Shown piece after piece: positions 27,553 to 38,145 of a DNA stretch of 64,000 nt. The position numbers were made by a program, and so were the translations under genes. Each line of letters starts with the position of its first letter. Positions within the stretch are counted from its first letter, which is position 1. The notes under the pieces were generated by a model. It was not told the DNA's origin and searched no databases. It saw only the letters and a list, made by a program, of their open reading frames with translations. This stretch comes from Arthrobacter sp. FW306-07-I (GTDB lineage: Bacteria; Actinomycetota; Actinomycetes; Actinomycetales; Micrococcaceae), in NCBI RefSeq assembly GCF_021800405.1, contig NZ_CP084550.1:3968001-4032000 (forward strand), given 5' to 3'.

Positions 27553-28190
27553 CAGGGAACCTCTGGCGAGGCGTACTCCCGCATGGCGTCCAGCAGCCAC
27601 CGGCCCAGGAACTCGGCGAACGAAGCACGCGGGAAGATCCGGAAGGTGTCCTCCCCGGTCTTCCACAGCCCGGCGGGGATGTTCGCGATTTCCGTGGAGA
27701 AGGCGGTACCCGTTTTGAACACCCGCGGGTGCAGGTCCAGCGAGCAGCCCTTTTCCAGGACAGCGCGGGCCCGCGGGCCCTTCAGTTCAAAGGTGGTGCG
27801 GTTGGCGGAGAGGTCCACCACCTGGCCTGCATCGCTGCCCAGCGCGTCCCGGAGTGCGGGGATCAGGCCGCCGCCCAGGGACTCATGTGCCTCGGTGGGT
27901 GCCACCACCAGGAACTCGGAGGGGCCCAGCCACAGGACGGAGACGTCGCCGTTGCCGGCCACCGCGCCGGACCCGGCGGGGAGGCCGCCGGTGACAGCGG
28001 CCAGCCGCTGCGCCACGTCCGACCCCGCCGCGGCCCGGAGCCCCACCATGGTCAGGAAGGGCAGCTCGGTGAGCTCGACGGTGCCGGGCAGGGAGCCTGC
28101 GGCGAACGCTTCTGCCAGCTGCCTGGCAGGGCTGATGCGGGCTGCGAGGTTCTTGTCTGCAGAGGTGGGGGATGCTGCTGTTTCAGCCAT
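27552..28190 (-). CDS. soxG: Sarcosine oxidase gamma subunit
   Basis: A protein of 212 residues related to the GcvT fold, small subunit of heterotetrameric sarcosine oxidase. [17 protein letters not shown] and [32 protein letters not shown] are the characteristic segments. It helps bind the THF domain of the alpha subunit. ATG 28190 overlaps the end of soxA by eight bases. Confidence 0.92.
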   Translation of the reverse strand: MAETAASPTSADKNLAARISPARQLAEAFAAGSLPGTVELTELPFLTMVGLRAAAGSDVAQRLAAVTGGLPAGSGAVAGNGDVSVLWLGPSEFLVVAPTEAHESLGGGLIPALRDALGSDAGQVVDLSANRTTFELKGPRARAVLEKGCSLDLHPRVFKTGTAFSTEIANIPAGLWKTGEDTFRIFPRASFAEFLGRWLLDAMREYASPEVP

Positions 28191-31125
28191 CTTTACGGGT
28201 CCCTTCGGGGTCAAAAAGCACTGTCTCTGCCACAACCACGTCCACCAGCTGGTCGCCGGCGGCTGCCACCAGCGTTTCGCCGATGCGGTTGCGTCCGTTC
28301 TTGATCAGGGCCAGGCCAAAGGACCTGCCCAGCGCTGCACTGTGGTAGCTGGAGGTGACGAACCCTTCCATCGGCACCGGGCCGTAGGCGGGGTTGGTGG
28401 AGCGGCCCTTTTCCACCAGCTGCGTGCCTTCCGGCAGGCGCAGCGAGCCGTCCACGGGAAGGACGCTGACCAGGTGCTTGCGGTCCTCACGCTGCGCGTC
28501 CGACCGGGAGTAGGAGCGCTTGCCGATGAATTCCTTCGCCTTGGAGACGATCCACTCCATGCCGGCATCCTGCGGGGTGACCGTGCCGTCGGTGTCCTGC
28601 CCGACGATCGGGTAGCCCTTCTCGGCGCGGAGCACGTGCATGGTTTCGGTGCCGTACGGGGTGATGTTGAATTCGGCACCGGCCGCCGCCACGGCTTCCC
28701 AGGTGTTCAGGCCGTACCAGGCCGGCACGTTGATCTCGTAGGCGAGTTCGCCGGAGAACGAGATCCGGCAGATCCGGGCACGGACGCCGGACGCCAACGT
28801 AGTTTCGCGGAAGGTCATGAACGGGAAGGCCTCGGCCTCCAGACCGCCGTTGGCAGCCAGTTCCGGCGCCACCTTGGCGATGACCTCGCGGGACTTGGGC
28901 CCGACGACGGCAATGGTGCTCCACTGCTCGGTCACCGAGGTGCAGTTCACCTCCAGTTCCGGCCACTCGGTCTGCAGCCATTCCTCCAGCCAATCCAGCA
29001 CCTTGGCGGCGCCGCCGGTGGTGGTGGTCATGAAGTAGGTCTCCTCGTCGACGCGAAGGGTGACGCCGTCGTCGAAGATCATGCCGTCCGGGGTGCACAT
29101 GACACCGTAGCGTGCCGAGCCCGGGGCGAGCTTCTTGAACGCGTTGGTGTACATGCGGTTGAGGAACTCGCCCGCATCCTTGCCGCGGATCTCGATCTTG
29201 CCCAGGGTGGTGGCGTCCATGAACCCTACGGATTCGCGGACCGCAGCGCATTCACGCAGCACGGCGGCGTCCATGTCCTCCCCGGCCTGCGGGTAGTACC
29301 AGGGGCGCTTCCACTGTCCGACGTCCTCGAACAGCGCGCCCTTGGCAACGTGCCAGGGGTGGATCGACGTGATGCGGGCGGGGTCGAAGAGTTCGCCGCG
29401 CTGGCGTCCGGCCAGTGCCGCGAAGGCCACCGGGGTGAACGGTGCGCGGTAGGTGGTGGTGCCGATGTCGCCGATGCCGCGGGACGCCTCGCCGGCGGTC
29501 CGGAGTGCGGCGGCGATGACGCCGATGGCATTGACGCCGGAAGTCTTGCCCTGGTCGTTGGCGGTGCTGATGGAGGTGTACCGCTTGATGTGCTCCACCG
29601 AGCGCATGCCGGCGCCGGTGGAGCGGAGGACGTCCGCCACGGACTGGTCGCGCTGGAAGTCCACGAAGTGGTGGTGCCAGTCATCCGGGGTGCCGTTCTC
29701 CCCCGGTACCAGCCACAGCTGGCGGGTGGGGGCGGAGGCCTTCGGCGCGCCGAACACGGAAGGTTCGACGGCGGATGCGAACCCGGCGGCGATGGCTGCC
29801 CGTGCGCCGGCGGAGATGCCCTCGGCCAGGCAGTCAGCGGTGTCGAAGGAACCGCGGCCGGAGCCGATGGTCTGCTGGTTGGGCACTTCGGTGCTGGGCA
29901 CGAACGCTGCCAGGTCCTCGTCCCAGCGCAACTTGCCCTGCCGCTGGGAGTGGAGGTGGACCAGCGGGCTCCAGCCGCCGGACACAGCCAGCAGGTCGCA
30001 GGCGATCTGTTCGACGCCGGAGGTGAGCTCGCCGTCGTCGTTGATGCTGCGGACGGTGACGCCGTCCAGCCGGCCGTCACTGTCTGCCGACGTGTTGGCA
30101 ACCGCGCTGCCGATCAGCACCCGGAGCCCGCTTTCGACGGCGGCAGTTGCCACCGCGGTGAGCTGGGGACGGGCGTCCACCACGGCTGCGACCTTGACGC
30201 CGGCGGCGGTCAGGTCAGCGGCGGCGGCGTAGGCACTGTCGTTGGTGGTGCTGATGACCACGCGCTTGCCGGCGGCCACGCCGTACCGGTTGAGGTAGCT
30301 GCGCACGGCAGAGGCCAGCATGATGCCGGGGCGGTCGTTGTTCTCGAACACCAGGGGACGCTCGTGCGCGCCCGGTGCCAGCACCACCTGGTTGGCACGG
30401 ATGTGCCAAATCCGCTGGCGGGAGACGCCGGGAGCTGCGGGGGTGGACAGGTGGTCGGTGCGGTTTTGGACGGCGATGACATAGTTGGCGTCGTAGGCAC
30501 CGAATGCGGTGGTCCGGTTCAGGACCGTTGACTCGGCGCCGGAGACCAATTCAGCTTCAACATCGGCCACCCACTCGAGGGCTGGCTTGCCTTCGATGGT
30601 CTCGGCCAGGCCCTCGGCGGTGGAGCCGGAGAGCAGGGAGCCGCCGAGTTCGGGCTGGTCGTCCAGCAGCATGACACGGGCGCCGGTGCGGACAGCTTCT
30701 CGCGCCGCGGCAAGGCCGGCGGGGCCGCCGCCGATCACCAGGACGTCGGTGTGGACGTACTTCTTGTCGTATTCAGCGCGGTCGTCTTCCGGGTCAAGCT
30801 TGCCCAGGCCATTCAGAAGCGTGGCCTTCAGGCCGTCCACCAGGGAGACGGTGGTGGCGGGGAGCATGGATTCGGCTACGTGGCCGGGAAAGCGGGCTTC
30901 CACGCGGACCAGGGCGTTGGCCTCTTCGACTCCGGCGGACATGATGCCGCGGGGACGGTCCTCGTACAGCGAGCTGCCGGCGGCGATGCGGCCGTTGGCC
31001 AGCAGGGCCGAGGCCAGGGTGTCGCCGGGGTGGCCGGTGAATTCCTCGCCGTCCACCGTAAAGCGCCAGGAAATGGTGCGGTCGATGCGGCCGCCGGTAG
31101 CCAGGCGGGCGTTCTGGGAAGTCAC
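28183..31125 (-). CDS. soxA: Sarcosine oxidase alpha subunit
   Basis: The large subunit, 980 residues. Residues 1-100 form a ferredoxin-like fold ([24 protein letters not shown]). The NAD-binding domain starts at [18 protein letters not shown] near residue 130, with a second dinucleotide motif near residue 290. The C-terminal 380 residues are a GcvT-like folate domain ([24 protein letters not shown] and [15 protein letters not shown]). The enzyme oxidises sarcosine to glycine, passing the methyl group to THF as 5,10-methylene-THF. Length is normal. The gene overlaps soxD by four bases. Confidence 0.95.
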   Translation of the reverse strand: MTSQNARLATGGRIDRTISWRFTVDGEEFTGHPGDTLASALLANGRIAAGSSLYEDRPRGIMSAGVEEANALVRVEARFPGHVAESMLPATTVSLVDGLKATLLNGLGKLDPEDDRAEYDKKYVHTDVLVIGGGPAGLAAAREAVRTGARVMLLDDQPELGGSLLSGSTAEGLAETIEGKPALEWVADVEAELVSGAESTVLNRTTAFGAYDANYVIAVQNRTDHLSTPAAPGVSRQRIWHIRANQVVLAPGAHERPLVFENNDRPGIMLASAVRSYLNRYGVAAGKRVVISTTNDSAYAAAADLTAAGVKVAAVVDARPQLTAVATAAVESGLRVLIGSAVANTSADSDGRLDGVTVRSINDDGELTSGVEQIACDLLAVSGGWSPLVHLHSQRQGKLRWDEDLAAFVPSTEVPNQQTIGSGRGSFDTADCLAEGISAGARAAIAAGFASAVEPSVFGAPKASAPTRQLWLVPGENGTPDDWHHHFVDFQRDQSVADVLRSTGAGMRSVEHIKRYTSISTANDQGKTSGVNAIGVIAAALRTAGEASRGIGDIGTTTYRAPFTPVAFAALAGRQRGELFDPARITSIHPWHVAKGALFEDVGQWKRPWYYPQAGEDMDAAVLRECAAVRESVGFMDATTLGKIEIRGKDAGEFLNRMYTNAFKKLAPGSARYGVMCTPDGMIFDDGVTLRVDEETYFMTTTTGGAAKVLDWLEEWLQTEWPELEVNCTSVTEQWSTIAVVGPKSREVIAKVAPELAANGGLEAEAFPFMTFRETTLASGVRARICRISFSGELAYEINVPAWYGLNTWEAVAAAGAEFNITPYGTETMHVLRAEKGYPIVGQDTDGTVTPQDAGMEWIVSKAKEFIGKRSYSRSDAQREDRKHLVSVLPVDGSLRLPEGTQLVEKGRSTNPAYGPVPMEGFVTSSYHSAALGRSFGLALIKNGRNRIGETLVAAAGDQLVDVVVAETVLFDPEGTRKDG

Positions 31126-31526
31126 TTGGTCGCTCCTTCCGGGGCGGTGGTGGTCAGGATGCTCGTGGTGGAAGTGCTGGGTCCAGCGGTTCCCGTGGTG
31201 GTGCTGTCAGGGGCCGTGCTGGCGGTTCCGGATTCGGGCGTGACCCTCGGGGAACGGTCGGGCCGCGGTGTTCCCATGGGGTAGACGGCCTGGATGTCGT
31301 AGCTGACGGTGTCGCGCAGCATATTGAACCACTGCCGGCAGCCGGTGCTGTGGACCCAGCGCTCGGCGAAGGTGCCTTTGGGGTTCTCGCGGTAGAAGAG
31401 GTAGCGGGACCACTCCGTATCGCTCAGTTCATTCGGGTTCTCCGGGTAGGGGACGTGGGCCTGTCCCCCGTAGTGGAATTCGGTTTCGTCCCGCGGGCCG
31501 CAGTTAGGGCATGGGATCAGCAGCAT
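31122..31526 (-). CDS. soxD: Sarcosine oxidase delta subunit with Ser/Thr-rich tail
   Basis: The zinc-binding delta subunit, 134 residues. It starts [16 protein letters not shown] (Cys-x2-Cys) and continues with [11 protein letters not shown], then [34 protein letters not shown]. His and Cys residues there complete the zinc site. Known delta subunits are about 90-100 residues long. The extra 35-40 residues here are almost only Ser, Thr, Gly, Pro and Ala and look disordered. It lies 29 bases after soxB and overlaps soxA by four bases. Confidence 0.92.
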   Translation of the reverse strand: MLLIPCPNCGPRDETEFHYGGQAHVPYPENPNELSDTEWSRYLFYRENPKGTFAERWVHSTGCRQWFNMLRDTVSYDIQAVYPMGTPRPDRSPRVTPESGTASTAPDSTTTGTAGPSTSTTSILTTTAPEGATK

Positions 31527-31555
31527 GTGCGTTAGTCCTTTTCTGGTGGCGGCGG

Positions 31556-32776
31556 CTAGTGGGCCACGGCGGCGGCGCCGTGTTCGTCGATGAGGGCGCC
31601 GGTTTCGAAGCGTTCCAGCGAGAACGGCGCATTCAGCTTGTGCGGCGCGCCGGTGGCGATGGTGTGCGCAAAGGTCATGCCGGCAGCGGGCGTTCCCTTG
31701 AACCCGCCGGTACCCCAGCCGCAGTTCACGAACATGTTCTCCACCGGGGTCAGGCCCACGATCGGCGAGGCGTCCAGGGTGGTGTCCACAATGCCGCCCC
31801 AGGTCCGGAGCACGTGGGCCCGGGCGAAGATGGGGAAGAGTTCGACGGCGGCCGCCATCTGCTGCTCGATCACATGGAAGGAGCCGCGCTGGCCGTAGCC
31901 GTTGTAGGAGTCCACGCCGGCGCCCATGACCAGTTCACCCTTGTGCGCCTGCGAAACGTAGACGTGGACGTGGTTGGACATGACCACCGTGGGGTGGACA
32001 GGCTCGTGCAGTTCGGAGACCAGGGCCTGCAGCGGATGGGACTGGATGGGTAGCTGGAAGCCTGCCATCTCGGCCAAAACCGAGCTGTGGCCGGCGGCGC
32101 ACAGGCCAACTTTTTCGGTGTTGATGGTGCCGCGGTTGGTCTTGACGCCCACTACGCGGTCGCCGTCCTTGAGGAAGCCGGTCACCTCGCAGTTCTGGAT
32201 AATGTCCACGCCCATTTCGTCGCACTTGCGGGCGAAGGCCCAGGCCACGTGGTCGTGCTTGGCGATGCCGGCGCGGGGCTGGTAGGTGGCGCCCATGACC
32301 GGGTAGCGGATGTTGTCCCGGATGTTCAGGATGGGGCAAAGTTCCTTGACCTGCTGCGGGTCCAGCCATTCGGCGTCCACGCCGTTGAGCTTGTTGGCGC
32401 CGACGCGGCGGATGCTTTCGCGCACGTCGCCCAGGGTGTGGGCCAGGTTCATCACGCCGCGCTGGCTGAACAGGAAGTCGTATTCGAGTTCCTCGGGCAG
32501 GATCTCCCACAGCTTGAGCGCGTGCTCGTAGATTGCGGCGCTCTCGTCCCAGAGGTAGTTGGAGCGGATGATGGTGGTGTTCCGGGCCATGTTGCCGCCG
32601 GCCAGCCAGCCCTTTTCCAGGACGGCGATGTTGGTCATCCCGTGGTTCTTGGCCAGGAAGTAGGCGGTGGCGAGGCCGTGCCCGCCGCCGCCGACGATCA
32701 CGGCATCGTAGGAGGACTTGGGCTCCGGGTTGCGCCAGAGGAAATCCGGGTGCTCGGGGAGGAGGTCTGCGCTCAC
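31556..32776 (-). CDS. soxB: Sarcosine oxidase beta subunit
   Basis: The catalytic flavin subunit, 406 residues, DAO fold. The FAD motif [19 protein letters not shown] is at about residues 24-43. [12 protein letters not shown] lies in the segment near the flavin, and [18 protein letters not shown], followed by [16 protein letters not shown], closes the FAD site. It oxidises sarcosine at the non-covalent FAD, with electrons passing to the covalent FMN. ATG 32776 overlaps the end of the glyA gene by four bases. Confidence 0.95.
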   Translation of the reverse strand: MSADLLPEHPDFLWRNPEPKSSYDAVIVGGGGHGLATAYFLAKNHGMTNIAVLEKGWLAGGNMARNTTIIRSNYLWDESAAIYEHALKLWEILPEELEYDFLFSQRGVMNLAHTLGDVRESIRRVGANKLNGVDAEWLDPQQVKELCPILNIRDNIRYPVMGATYQPRAGIAKHDHVAWAFARKCDEMGVDIIQNCEVTGFLKDGDRVVGVKTNRGTINTEKVGLCAAGHSSVLAEMAGFQLPIQSHPLQALVSELHEPVHPTVVMSNHVHVYVSQAHKGELVMGAGVDSYNGYGQRGSFHVIEQQMAAAVELFPIFARAHVLRTWGGIVDTTLDASPIVGLTPVENMFVNCGWGTGGFKGTPAAGMTFAHTIATGAPHKLNAPFSLERFETGALIDEHGAAAVAH

Positions 32777-34113
32777 TGGGCTGCTCCAATCAGGTCTGCT
32801 TCGGCTTCTGCCAGGCTGGCGTCGGCGGTGAGGTGCGGGTACAGGGGGAACTTTTCGGCCAAGGCCGTCACCCGGGAGCGGAGTTCGGCGGCGGTGTCCC
32901 CGGGCAGGGTGCCGGTGGACGCCGACGCGATCAGGGCCGTCGCAATGATGTCCGCAACCTCGGTGAACTCGGCGGCGCCGAAACCGCGGGCGGCCAGGGC
33001 GGGTGTCCCGATCCGGAGGCCGGAGGAGACCATCGGCGGGCGGGGGTCGAAGGGGACGGCGTTGCGGTTGACGGTGATGCCGATCTGGTGGAGTGCGTCC
33101 TCGCCCTGCTGGCCGTCGAGTTCGGAGTGGCGCAGGTCCACCAGGACCAGGTGGACGTCGGTGCCGCCATTGACCACGGAGATGCCTGCCGCTGCCACGT
33201 CTTCCTTGAGGAGACGATCTGCCAGCAGCTTGGCGCCCGCCAGGACGCGCTCCTGACGCTCCTTGAATTCGGGGGCGGCGGCGAGCTTGAAGGCCACGGC
33301 CTTGGCGGCGACCACGTGCTCCAGGGGACCGCCCTGCTGGCCGGGGAACACGGCGCTGTTGATCTTCTTGGCGTATTCCTCCTTGGCGAGGATGACGCCG
33401 CCGCGGGGGCCGCCCAGGGTCTTGTGGGTGGTGGTGGTCACCACATCCGCGTAGGGGACGGGGTTGGGGTGCAGGCCTGCCGCCACCAAGCCGGCGAAGT
33501 GGGCCATGTCCACCATCAGGTAGGCGCCCACGAGGTCGGCGATCCGGCGGAACTCCGCGAAGTCCAGCTGGCGTGAGTAGGCGGACCAGCCGGCCACGAT
33601 CAGCTTGGGCTTGTGCTCCAGGGCCAGGGCTTCCACCTCGGCCATATCAATCCGGAGGTCTTCCTCCCGGACGTGGTAGGGAACCACGTTGTAGAGCTTG
33701 CCGGAGAAGTTGATCTTCATGCCGTGGGTCAGGTGGCCGCCGTGCGCCAGGGACAGGCCAAGGATGGTGTCGCCGGGGTTCAGCAGGGCGAACATGGCGG
33801 CGGCGTTGGCCTGCGCGCCGGAGTGCGGCTGGACATTGGCGAACTCGGCGCCGAACAGGGCCTTCACGCGGTCGATGGCGAGCTGTTCGATGACGTCCAC
33901 GTGCTCGCAGCCGCCGTAGTAGCGCTTGCCGGGGTAGCCCTCGGCGTACTTGTTGGTGAGGACCGAGCCCTGGGCCTCCATGACGGAGGACGGAGCAAAG
34001 TTCTCCGAGGCGATCATTTCCAAGGTGGACTGCTGGCGGTGCAGTTCCCGTGCCACAGCGGCGGCGACGTCGGCGTCGACCGTGGCGAGCGAGGCGTTCA
34101 GTACGTCCTGCAT
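32773..34113 (-). CDS. glyA: Serine hydroxymethyltransferase, sox-operon copy
   Basis: PLP enzyme of 446 residues that interconverts glycine plus 5,10-methylene-THF and serine. The PLP lysine lies in [41 protein letters not shown] is the N-terminal signature, and [11 protein letters not shown] is present. As first gene of the sox operon it uses both products of sarcosine oxidase, glycine and methylene-THF, to form serine. A second housekeeping glyA is expected elsewhere. AAGGAGAAC precedes ATG 34113. The promoter region is shared with the divergent GntR gene and holds three direct repeats. Confidence 0.96.
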   Translation of the reverse strand: MQDVLNASLATVDADVAAAVARELHRQQSTLEMIASENFAPSSVMEAQGSVLTNKYAEGYPGKRYYGGCEHVDVIEQLAIDRVKALFGAEFANVQPHSGAQANAAAMFALLNPGDTILGLSLAHGGHLTHGMKINFSGKLYNVVPYHVREEDLRIDMAEVEALALEHKPKLIVAGWSAYSRQLDFAEFRRIADLVGAYLMVDMAHFAGLVAAGLHPNPVPYADVVTTTTHKTLGGPRGGVILAKEEYAKKINSAVFPGQQGGPLEHVVAAKAVAFKLAAAPEFKERQERVLAGAKLLADRLLKEDVAAAGISVVNGGTDVHLVLVDLRHSELDGQQGEDALHQIGITVNRNAVPFDPRPPMVSSGLRIGTPALAARGFGAAEFTEVADIIATALIASASTGTLPGDTAAELRSRVTALAEKFPLYPHLTADASLAEAEADLIGAAQ

Positions 34114-34138
34114 TGTTCTCCTTCAAAGCCCTTCGGAG

Positions 34139-34171
34139 TTACTGACCTATAACTGATCTGTAACTGATATA
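34139..34171. promoter_or_regulatory. Three 11-bp direct repeats, candidate GntR operator
   Basis: Units TTACTGACCTA, TAACTGATCTG and TAACTGATATA follow each other exactly, one helical turn each. On the minus strand a TAATAT -10 candidate (34174-34169) for the glyA-sox operon sits just before them, so a bound repressor would cover the transcription start. They lie between glyA and the divergent GntR gene. Confidence 0.55.
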
Positions 34172-34238
34172 TTAGAACTGTCGTAATAGTATGTTCCAGA
34201 TCACTTGGACGTCAATAGCACTCCTGGGAAGGCTCGAA

Positions 34239-34907
34239 ATGAGCGTCACATTAGAGAACCACCTGGCCGGGGAAGGAGATCTCTCACTCTCCGAACAGGC
34301 CTACCGACACCTCCGCGACCGGCTCATCATGCTGGACATCCGGCCGGGCGAGGCGATCAACGACGGCAAGCTGGCCGCCGAACTGGGGATTGGCCGGACG
34401 CCGGTCCGGGAAGCACTCAAGCGCCTGGAAAGCGACCATCTTGTGGTCTCATATCCCCGCCGCGGAACGTTCGCCACCATCGTCGACATCACCGAACTCG
34501 CCGACGTCTCCGAGCTGCGCGAATCCCTGGAGCCCCTGGCGGCACGCCGGGCGGCCAAGCTGGCAACGCCGGCTTTGCGCGCGGAGATTCGCGAGACCGC
34601 GGCGGCGATCGCCAAAATGGGGGACGGCTATGATCCCTACGACCTCATGCGGTACGACATCAAAGTCCACCGGCTGATCTACCGGGCCGCGGCCAACGCG
34701 CACCTCGAAGACGTCCTGATCCGCTACGACAACCTGGCCACCCGGATCTGGTGCATGGTGCTGGAAAAGGTGCCGTCCGTTGCGTCGCACATCGCCGAGC
34801 ACGTGGAGCTGCTGGAGGCAGTGGCCGACGGCGATTCCGACCGGGCGGGCAAACTCGCCCTGGAGCACGTCACCAGTTTCGAACAGGCCATCCGCAGCGT
34901 GCTTTAG
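34239..34907 (+). CDS. GntR-family regulator (FCD subfamily), likely sox operon control
   Basis: A transcription factor of 222 residues. The winged helix at residues 15-80 reads AYRHLRDRLIMLDIRPGEAINDGKLAAELGIGRTPVREALKRLE. The FCD ligand domain follows, with ELRESLEPLAARRAA, the metal-site segment DIKVHRLIYRAAANAHL and a final HVELLEAVADGD helix. ATG 34239 has GGAAGG upstream. Divergent from glyA-sox, hence probably the regulator of that operon; sarcosine, glycine or a C1 metabolite would be the natural ligand. It is also convergent with the TtuC-like gene, so that link cannot be excluded. Confidence 0.88.
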   Translation: MSVTLENHLAGEGDLSLSEQAYRHLRDRLIMLDIRPGEAINDGKLAAELGIGRTPVREALKRLESDHLVVSYPRRGTFATIVDITELADVSELRESLEPLAARRAAKLATPALRAEIRETAAAIAKMGDGYDPYDLMRYDIKVHRLIYRAAANAHLEDVLIRYDNLATRIWCMVLEKVPSVASHIAEHVELLEAVADGDSDRAGKLALEHVTSFEQAIRSVL

Positions 34908-34927
34908 TCGTCGTGTTTAAAGCGCAG

Positions 34928-35980
34928 CTACTGCAGCCGCTGGCGCACTTCCTTCGCGAACTCCATGGTGGTGGCTGATCCGCCGAGGTCCGGAGTGGCC
35001 ACTCCGTCCGCAAGCGTGGATTCGAAAGCGCTTGTCAGGGACCGCGCTGCCGCCACCTCCCCCAGGTGCTCCAACATCATGGCCGCAGCCCAAAGGGCAC
35101 CGACCGGGTTAGCGATGCCCTTGCCGGCGATGTCCGGGGCAGAACCGTGAACGGGTTCGAACATCGACGGGAAGCGCCGTTCAGGGTTCAGGTTGGCGCT
35201 CGGCGCGATGCCGATGGAGCCGGCGACGCCGGCCACAAGGTCGGACAGGATATCGCCGAACAGATTCGAGGCCACGATGGTGCGGACACTGGTGGGCTTC
35301 ATGACCAGCCGGGCAGCGAGCGCATCGATGAGCACCTTGTCCACGGTGACGCCTGGGAACTGGGCCACCGTGGAAGCGACCACTTCGTCCCAGAACGGCA
35401 TGGTGTGGATGATGCCGTTGGATTTGGTGGCTGAGACCAGCGTTCCGCCACGGCCGGCGGCTGCTTGGGCTGCATAGCGCGCCGCCCTGCTGATGCCGGC
35501 CCTGGTAAACACACTCTCCTGGACGGCGAACTCCGCCTCCGTCCCGGCGCCAAAGCGCCCGCCGATCTGCGAGTATTCGCCCTCAACGTTCTCCCGCACC
35601 ACCACAATGTCCAGGTCTTCGATGCCCGGCATCGCACCGGTGACGCCGGGCAGCAGCTTCATGGGGCGCAGGTTGATGTACTGGTCGAACTCGCGGCGGA
35701 TGGGAATCAGCAGTCCCCACAGGGTCACGTCGTCCGGGACGTCAGGGGTTCCCACGGCGCCCAGGAAGATGCCGTCGCCACTGCTGAGCTGCTCAATACC
35801 GTCAACCGGCATCATCCTGCCGGTCTTGACGTACAGGTCGCTGTTCCAGTCCCGGACCCGCCAGGTAACGGTAAAGCCGTGCAGCCCGGCCAGGGCGTCC
35901 ACGCATTCCATGGCCACGTCGGTGACATCCACGCCGATGCCGTCGCCGGGAATTGAGTCGATGGTGAAGTTGCGGCTCAT
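34928..35980 (-). CDS. Tartrate dehydrogenase/decarboxylase (TtuC-like), beta-decarboxylating dehydrogenase
   Basis: A protein of 350 residues of the isocitrate/isopropylmalate dehydrogenase family. SIPGDGIGVDVTDVAMECVDAL is the N-terminal motif. INLRPMKLLPGV and VVVRENVEGEYSQIGGRF are the pattern that sets TtuC-like enzymes apart. Metal Asp residues lie in NLFGDILSDLVAGVAGSIGIAPSANL, and EPVHGSAPDIAGKGIANPVGAL is the NAD site. Tartrate, D-malate or a related 2-hydroxyacid is the expected substrate. The promoter region contains a GTATAC-centred imperfect palindrome at 36008-36013. Monocistronic. Confidence 0.85.
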   Translation of the reverse strand: MSRNFTIDSIPGDGIGVDVTDVAMECVDALAGLHGFTVTWRVRDWNSDLYVKTGRMMPVDGIEQLSSGDGIFLGAVGTPDVPDDVTLWGLLIPIRREFDQYINLRPMKLLPGVTGAMPGIEDLDIVVVRENVEGEYSQIGGRFGAGTEAEFAVQESVFTRAGISRAARYAAQAAAGRGGTLVSATKSNGIIHTMPFWDEVVASTVAQFPGVTVDKVLIDALAARLVMKPTSVRTIVASNLFGDILSDLVAGVAGSIGIAPSANLNPERRFPSMFEPVHGSAPDIAGKGIANPVGALWAAAMMLEHLGEVAAARSLTSAFESTLADGVATPDLGGSATTMEFAKEVRQRLQ

Positions 35981-36160
35981 GGGTTTCCTATCATTTCCGG
36001 CGTACCTGTATACGGATAAAGCTTAGGCCGGACTTGGCACCACCTGCTCCGGCCCACCGGGGCCCTGCGAAACGTAACCGTCCCGTCGCCGTCGGACGCC
36101 TTCCGCATGTGACGTGGAATACTTCCCTACAGGTGAGCGGCCAGGGAGGCCGGAGGAAGT

Positions 36161-38092
36161 GTGGAAAGGCCGGTCAACATGCAGGAAACGGTTAACGAGG
36201 ACCAGCAGGCACGCCGGCATGTGCTGTCTGCTGTGTCCCGGGAACGCGGGCTTGGGCTGCGCCCGGACCCGGACTTCGACCGGCGCCTCGAGGAGCACTT
36301 TCCCACGCTCCGCAGCCTGTTCCACTCCCTGTACGGCGACCGCAATGACTGGCTGGACCAGCTCACGGACCTGGTCCTCCAATGTGCCCGCTCCTGGCAG
36401 GAGCGTTCCCCGGAGCTGAAGGCCCTGGACGCCGAACGCGAAGGGACTCCCGACTGGTTCCAGTCCAACCGGATGCTCGGCGGGGTCTGCTACGTGGACC
36501 GCTATGCCGAAAGCCTGGAAGGGGTGCGCGCCCGCATCCCGTACTTCAAGGAACTGGGCCTGACCTACCTGCACCTCATGCCCCTGTTCCTGGCACCCGA
36601 ACCCCATTCGGACGGCGGCTACGCGGTCTCGAGCTACCGGCAGGTCAACCCGAAGGTGGGCACAATGGAGCAGCTGCGCTCCCTTGCAGCGGAGCTGAAG
36701 GCCAACGGCATCAGCCTGGTGGTGGATTTCATCTTCAACCACACCTCGGACGAGCACGAATGGGCCCGGAAGGCAGCCGCGGGAGATCCCGAATTCAGCG
36801 ACTACTACTGGATCTTCCCGGACCGGACCATGCCGGACGCCTTCGAGGCGAACGTCCGCGAGATCTTTCCCGAGAACCACCCCGGCTCCTTCATCCAGAT
36901 GGAGGACGGCCGGTGGGTGTGGGCCACGTTCCACACGTACCAGTGGGACCTGAACTACGCCAACCCGGAGGTGTTCCGGGCCATGGCCGGCGAGATGCTG
37001 TTCCTCGCCAACCAGGGCGTGGACATCCTGCGCATGGATGCGGTGGCGTTCATCTGGAAGCAGCTCGGCACGCCCTGCGAAAACCTCCCGCAGGCGCACA
37101 CGCTGCTGCGGGCCTTCAACGCCGTGTGCCGGCTGGCGGCGCCGTCGCTGCTGTTCAAGTCAGAGGCCATCGTTCACCCGGACGAGGTGGCCCTGTACAT
37201 CGACCCCAAAGAATGCCAGCTGTCCTACAACCCGCTGCAGATGGCCCTGATCTGGGAATCCCTGGCCACCCGCGATGCCTCGCTCCTGGCCCAGGCCCTG
37301 GAGCGCCGGCACAACATCCCGGACGGCACGGCCTGGGTGAACTACGTCCGCAGCCACGATGACATCGGCTGGACCTTCGCCGACGAGGACGCGGCCGAAC
37401 TGGGCATCAACGGCTTTGACCACCGCCGTTTCCTGAACTCCTTCTACGTCAACAGGTTCCCGGGCAGCTTCGCCCGCGGCGTCCCCTTCCAGGACAATCC
37501 GAAGACCGGTGACTGCCGGATTTCAGGCACGACGGCGTCCCTGTGCGGCATGGAGCTTGACCCGGCTGAGGCGGTGGAACGGATCCTCCTGGCCCACTCG
37601 GTGCCGTTCAGCACCGGCGGCATCCCGCTGCTGTACCTGGGCGACGAGGTGGGCCAGGTCAACGACTATGGCTACGCGTCGGAACCGGGCCACGGGGAGG
37701 ACAGCCGGTGGGTCCACCGCCCGCACTTTCCGGCGGAGCAGTACGCCCGCCGCCTGGATCCCGCCACTCCGGAAGGTGCAGTGTATGCAGGCCTGAAACG
37801 GATGATCGAGGTCCGGGCGAATACCGCTGAACTTGCCGGAACCACGCTGGTGGACTTCCACACGAACAACCGGTCAGTCCTGGCCTACCAGCGGCCCGGC
37901 GATCCGGAGGATGGCAGCGCGGTCCTTTCCCTTGCCAACTTCAGCGACTCCGCCCAGACCCTTCCGCCGGAGACCTTCGGCGGATTCGCGCCGGCCGCCG
38001 TCGACCTTCTCTCCGAAGCCGCCCTTCAGCTGGACGACGGCGTAACGCTCCTTCCCCGGCAATACCTCTGGCTGCGCGTCACCCCGGCGTAG
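36161..38092 (+). CDS. Amylosucrase-type GH13 enzyme
   Basis: An intracellular alpha-amylase family protein of 643 residues that opens with the helical domain of amylosucrases (about residues 1-85). The (beta/alpha)8 barrel has DFIFNHTSDEHEW (region I), DILRMDAVAFIWK with the nucleophile Asp near residue 293, FKSEAIVHPDEV with the acid Glu near 335, and YVRSHDDIGW with the stabilising His-Asp pair. These enzymes build alpha-1,4-glucan from sucrose or hydrolyse sucrose. Length fits amylosucrase (about 630-650). GTG 36161 has GGAGGA close upstream; ATG 36179 with GGAAAGG is an alternative. No sucrose transporter adjoins it. Sucrose specificity is inferred, not shown. Confidence 0.85.
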   Translation: MERPVNMQETVNEDQQARRHVLSAVSRERGLGLRPDPDFDRRLEEHFPTLRSLFHSLYGDRNDWLDQLTDLVLQCARSWQERSPELKALDAEREGTPDWFQSNRMLGGVCYVDRYAESLEGVRARIPYFKELGLTYLHLMPLFLAPEPHSDGGYAVSSYRQVNPKVGTMEQLRSLAAELKANGISLVVDFIFNHTSDEHEWARKAAAGDPEFSDYYWIFPDRTMPDAFEANVREIFPENHPGSFIQMEDGRWVWATFHTYQWDLNYANPEVFRAMAGEMLFLANQGVDILRMDAVAFIWKQLGTPCENLPQAHTLLRAFNAVCRLAAPSLLFKSEAIVHPDEVALYIDPKECQLSYNPLQMALIWESLATRDASLLAQALERRHNIPDGTAWVNYVRSHDDIGWTFADEDAAELGINGFDHRRFLNSFYVNRFPGSFARGVPFQDNPKTGDCRISGTTASLCGMELDPAEAVERILLAHSVPFSTGGIPLLYLGDEVGQVNDYGYASEPGHGEDSRWVHRPHFPAEQYARRLDPATPEGAVYAGLKRMIEVRANTAELAGTTLVDFHTNNRSVLAYQRPGDPEDGSAVLSLANFSDSAQTLPPETFGGFAPAAVDLLSEAALQLDDGVTLLPRQYLWLRVTPA

Positions 38093-38145
38093 CATCGCGG
38101 TGCCCGTTTTCTTAACCCGTGTCCGTGCGTGAAACGATACGGATT

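Noticed and set aside
27583..30531. Open frame of 982 codons on the plus strand opposite soxG and soxA
   Set aside because: Same antisense effect; soxA is fully supported by domains and operon structure.
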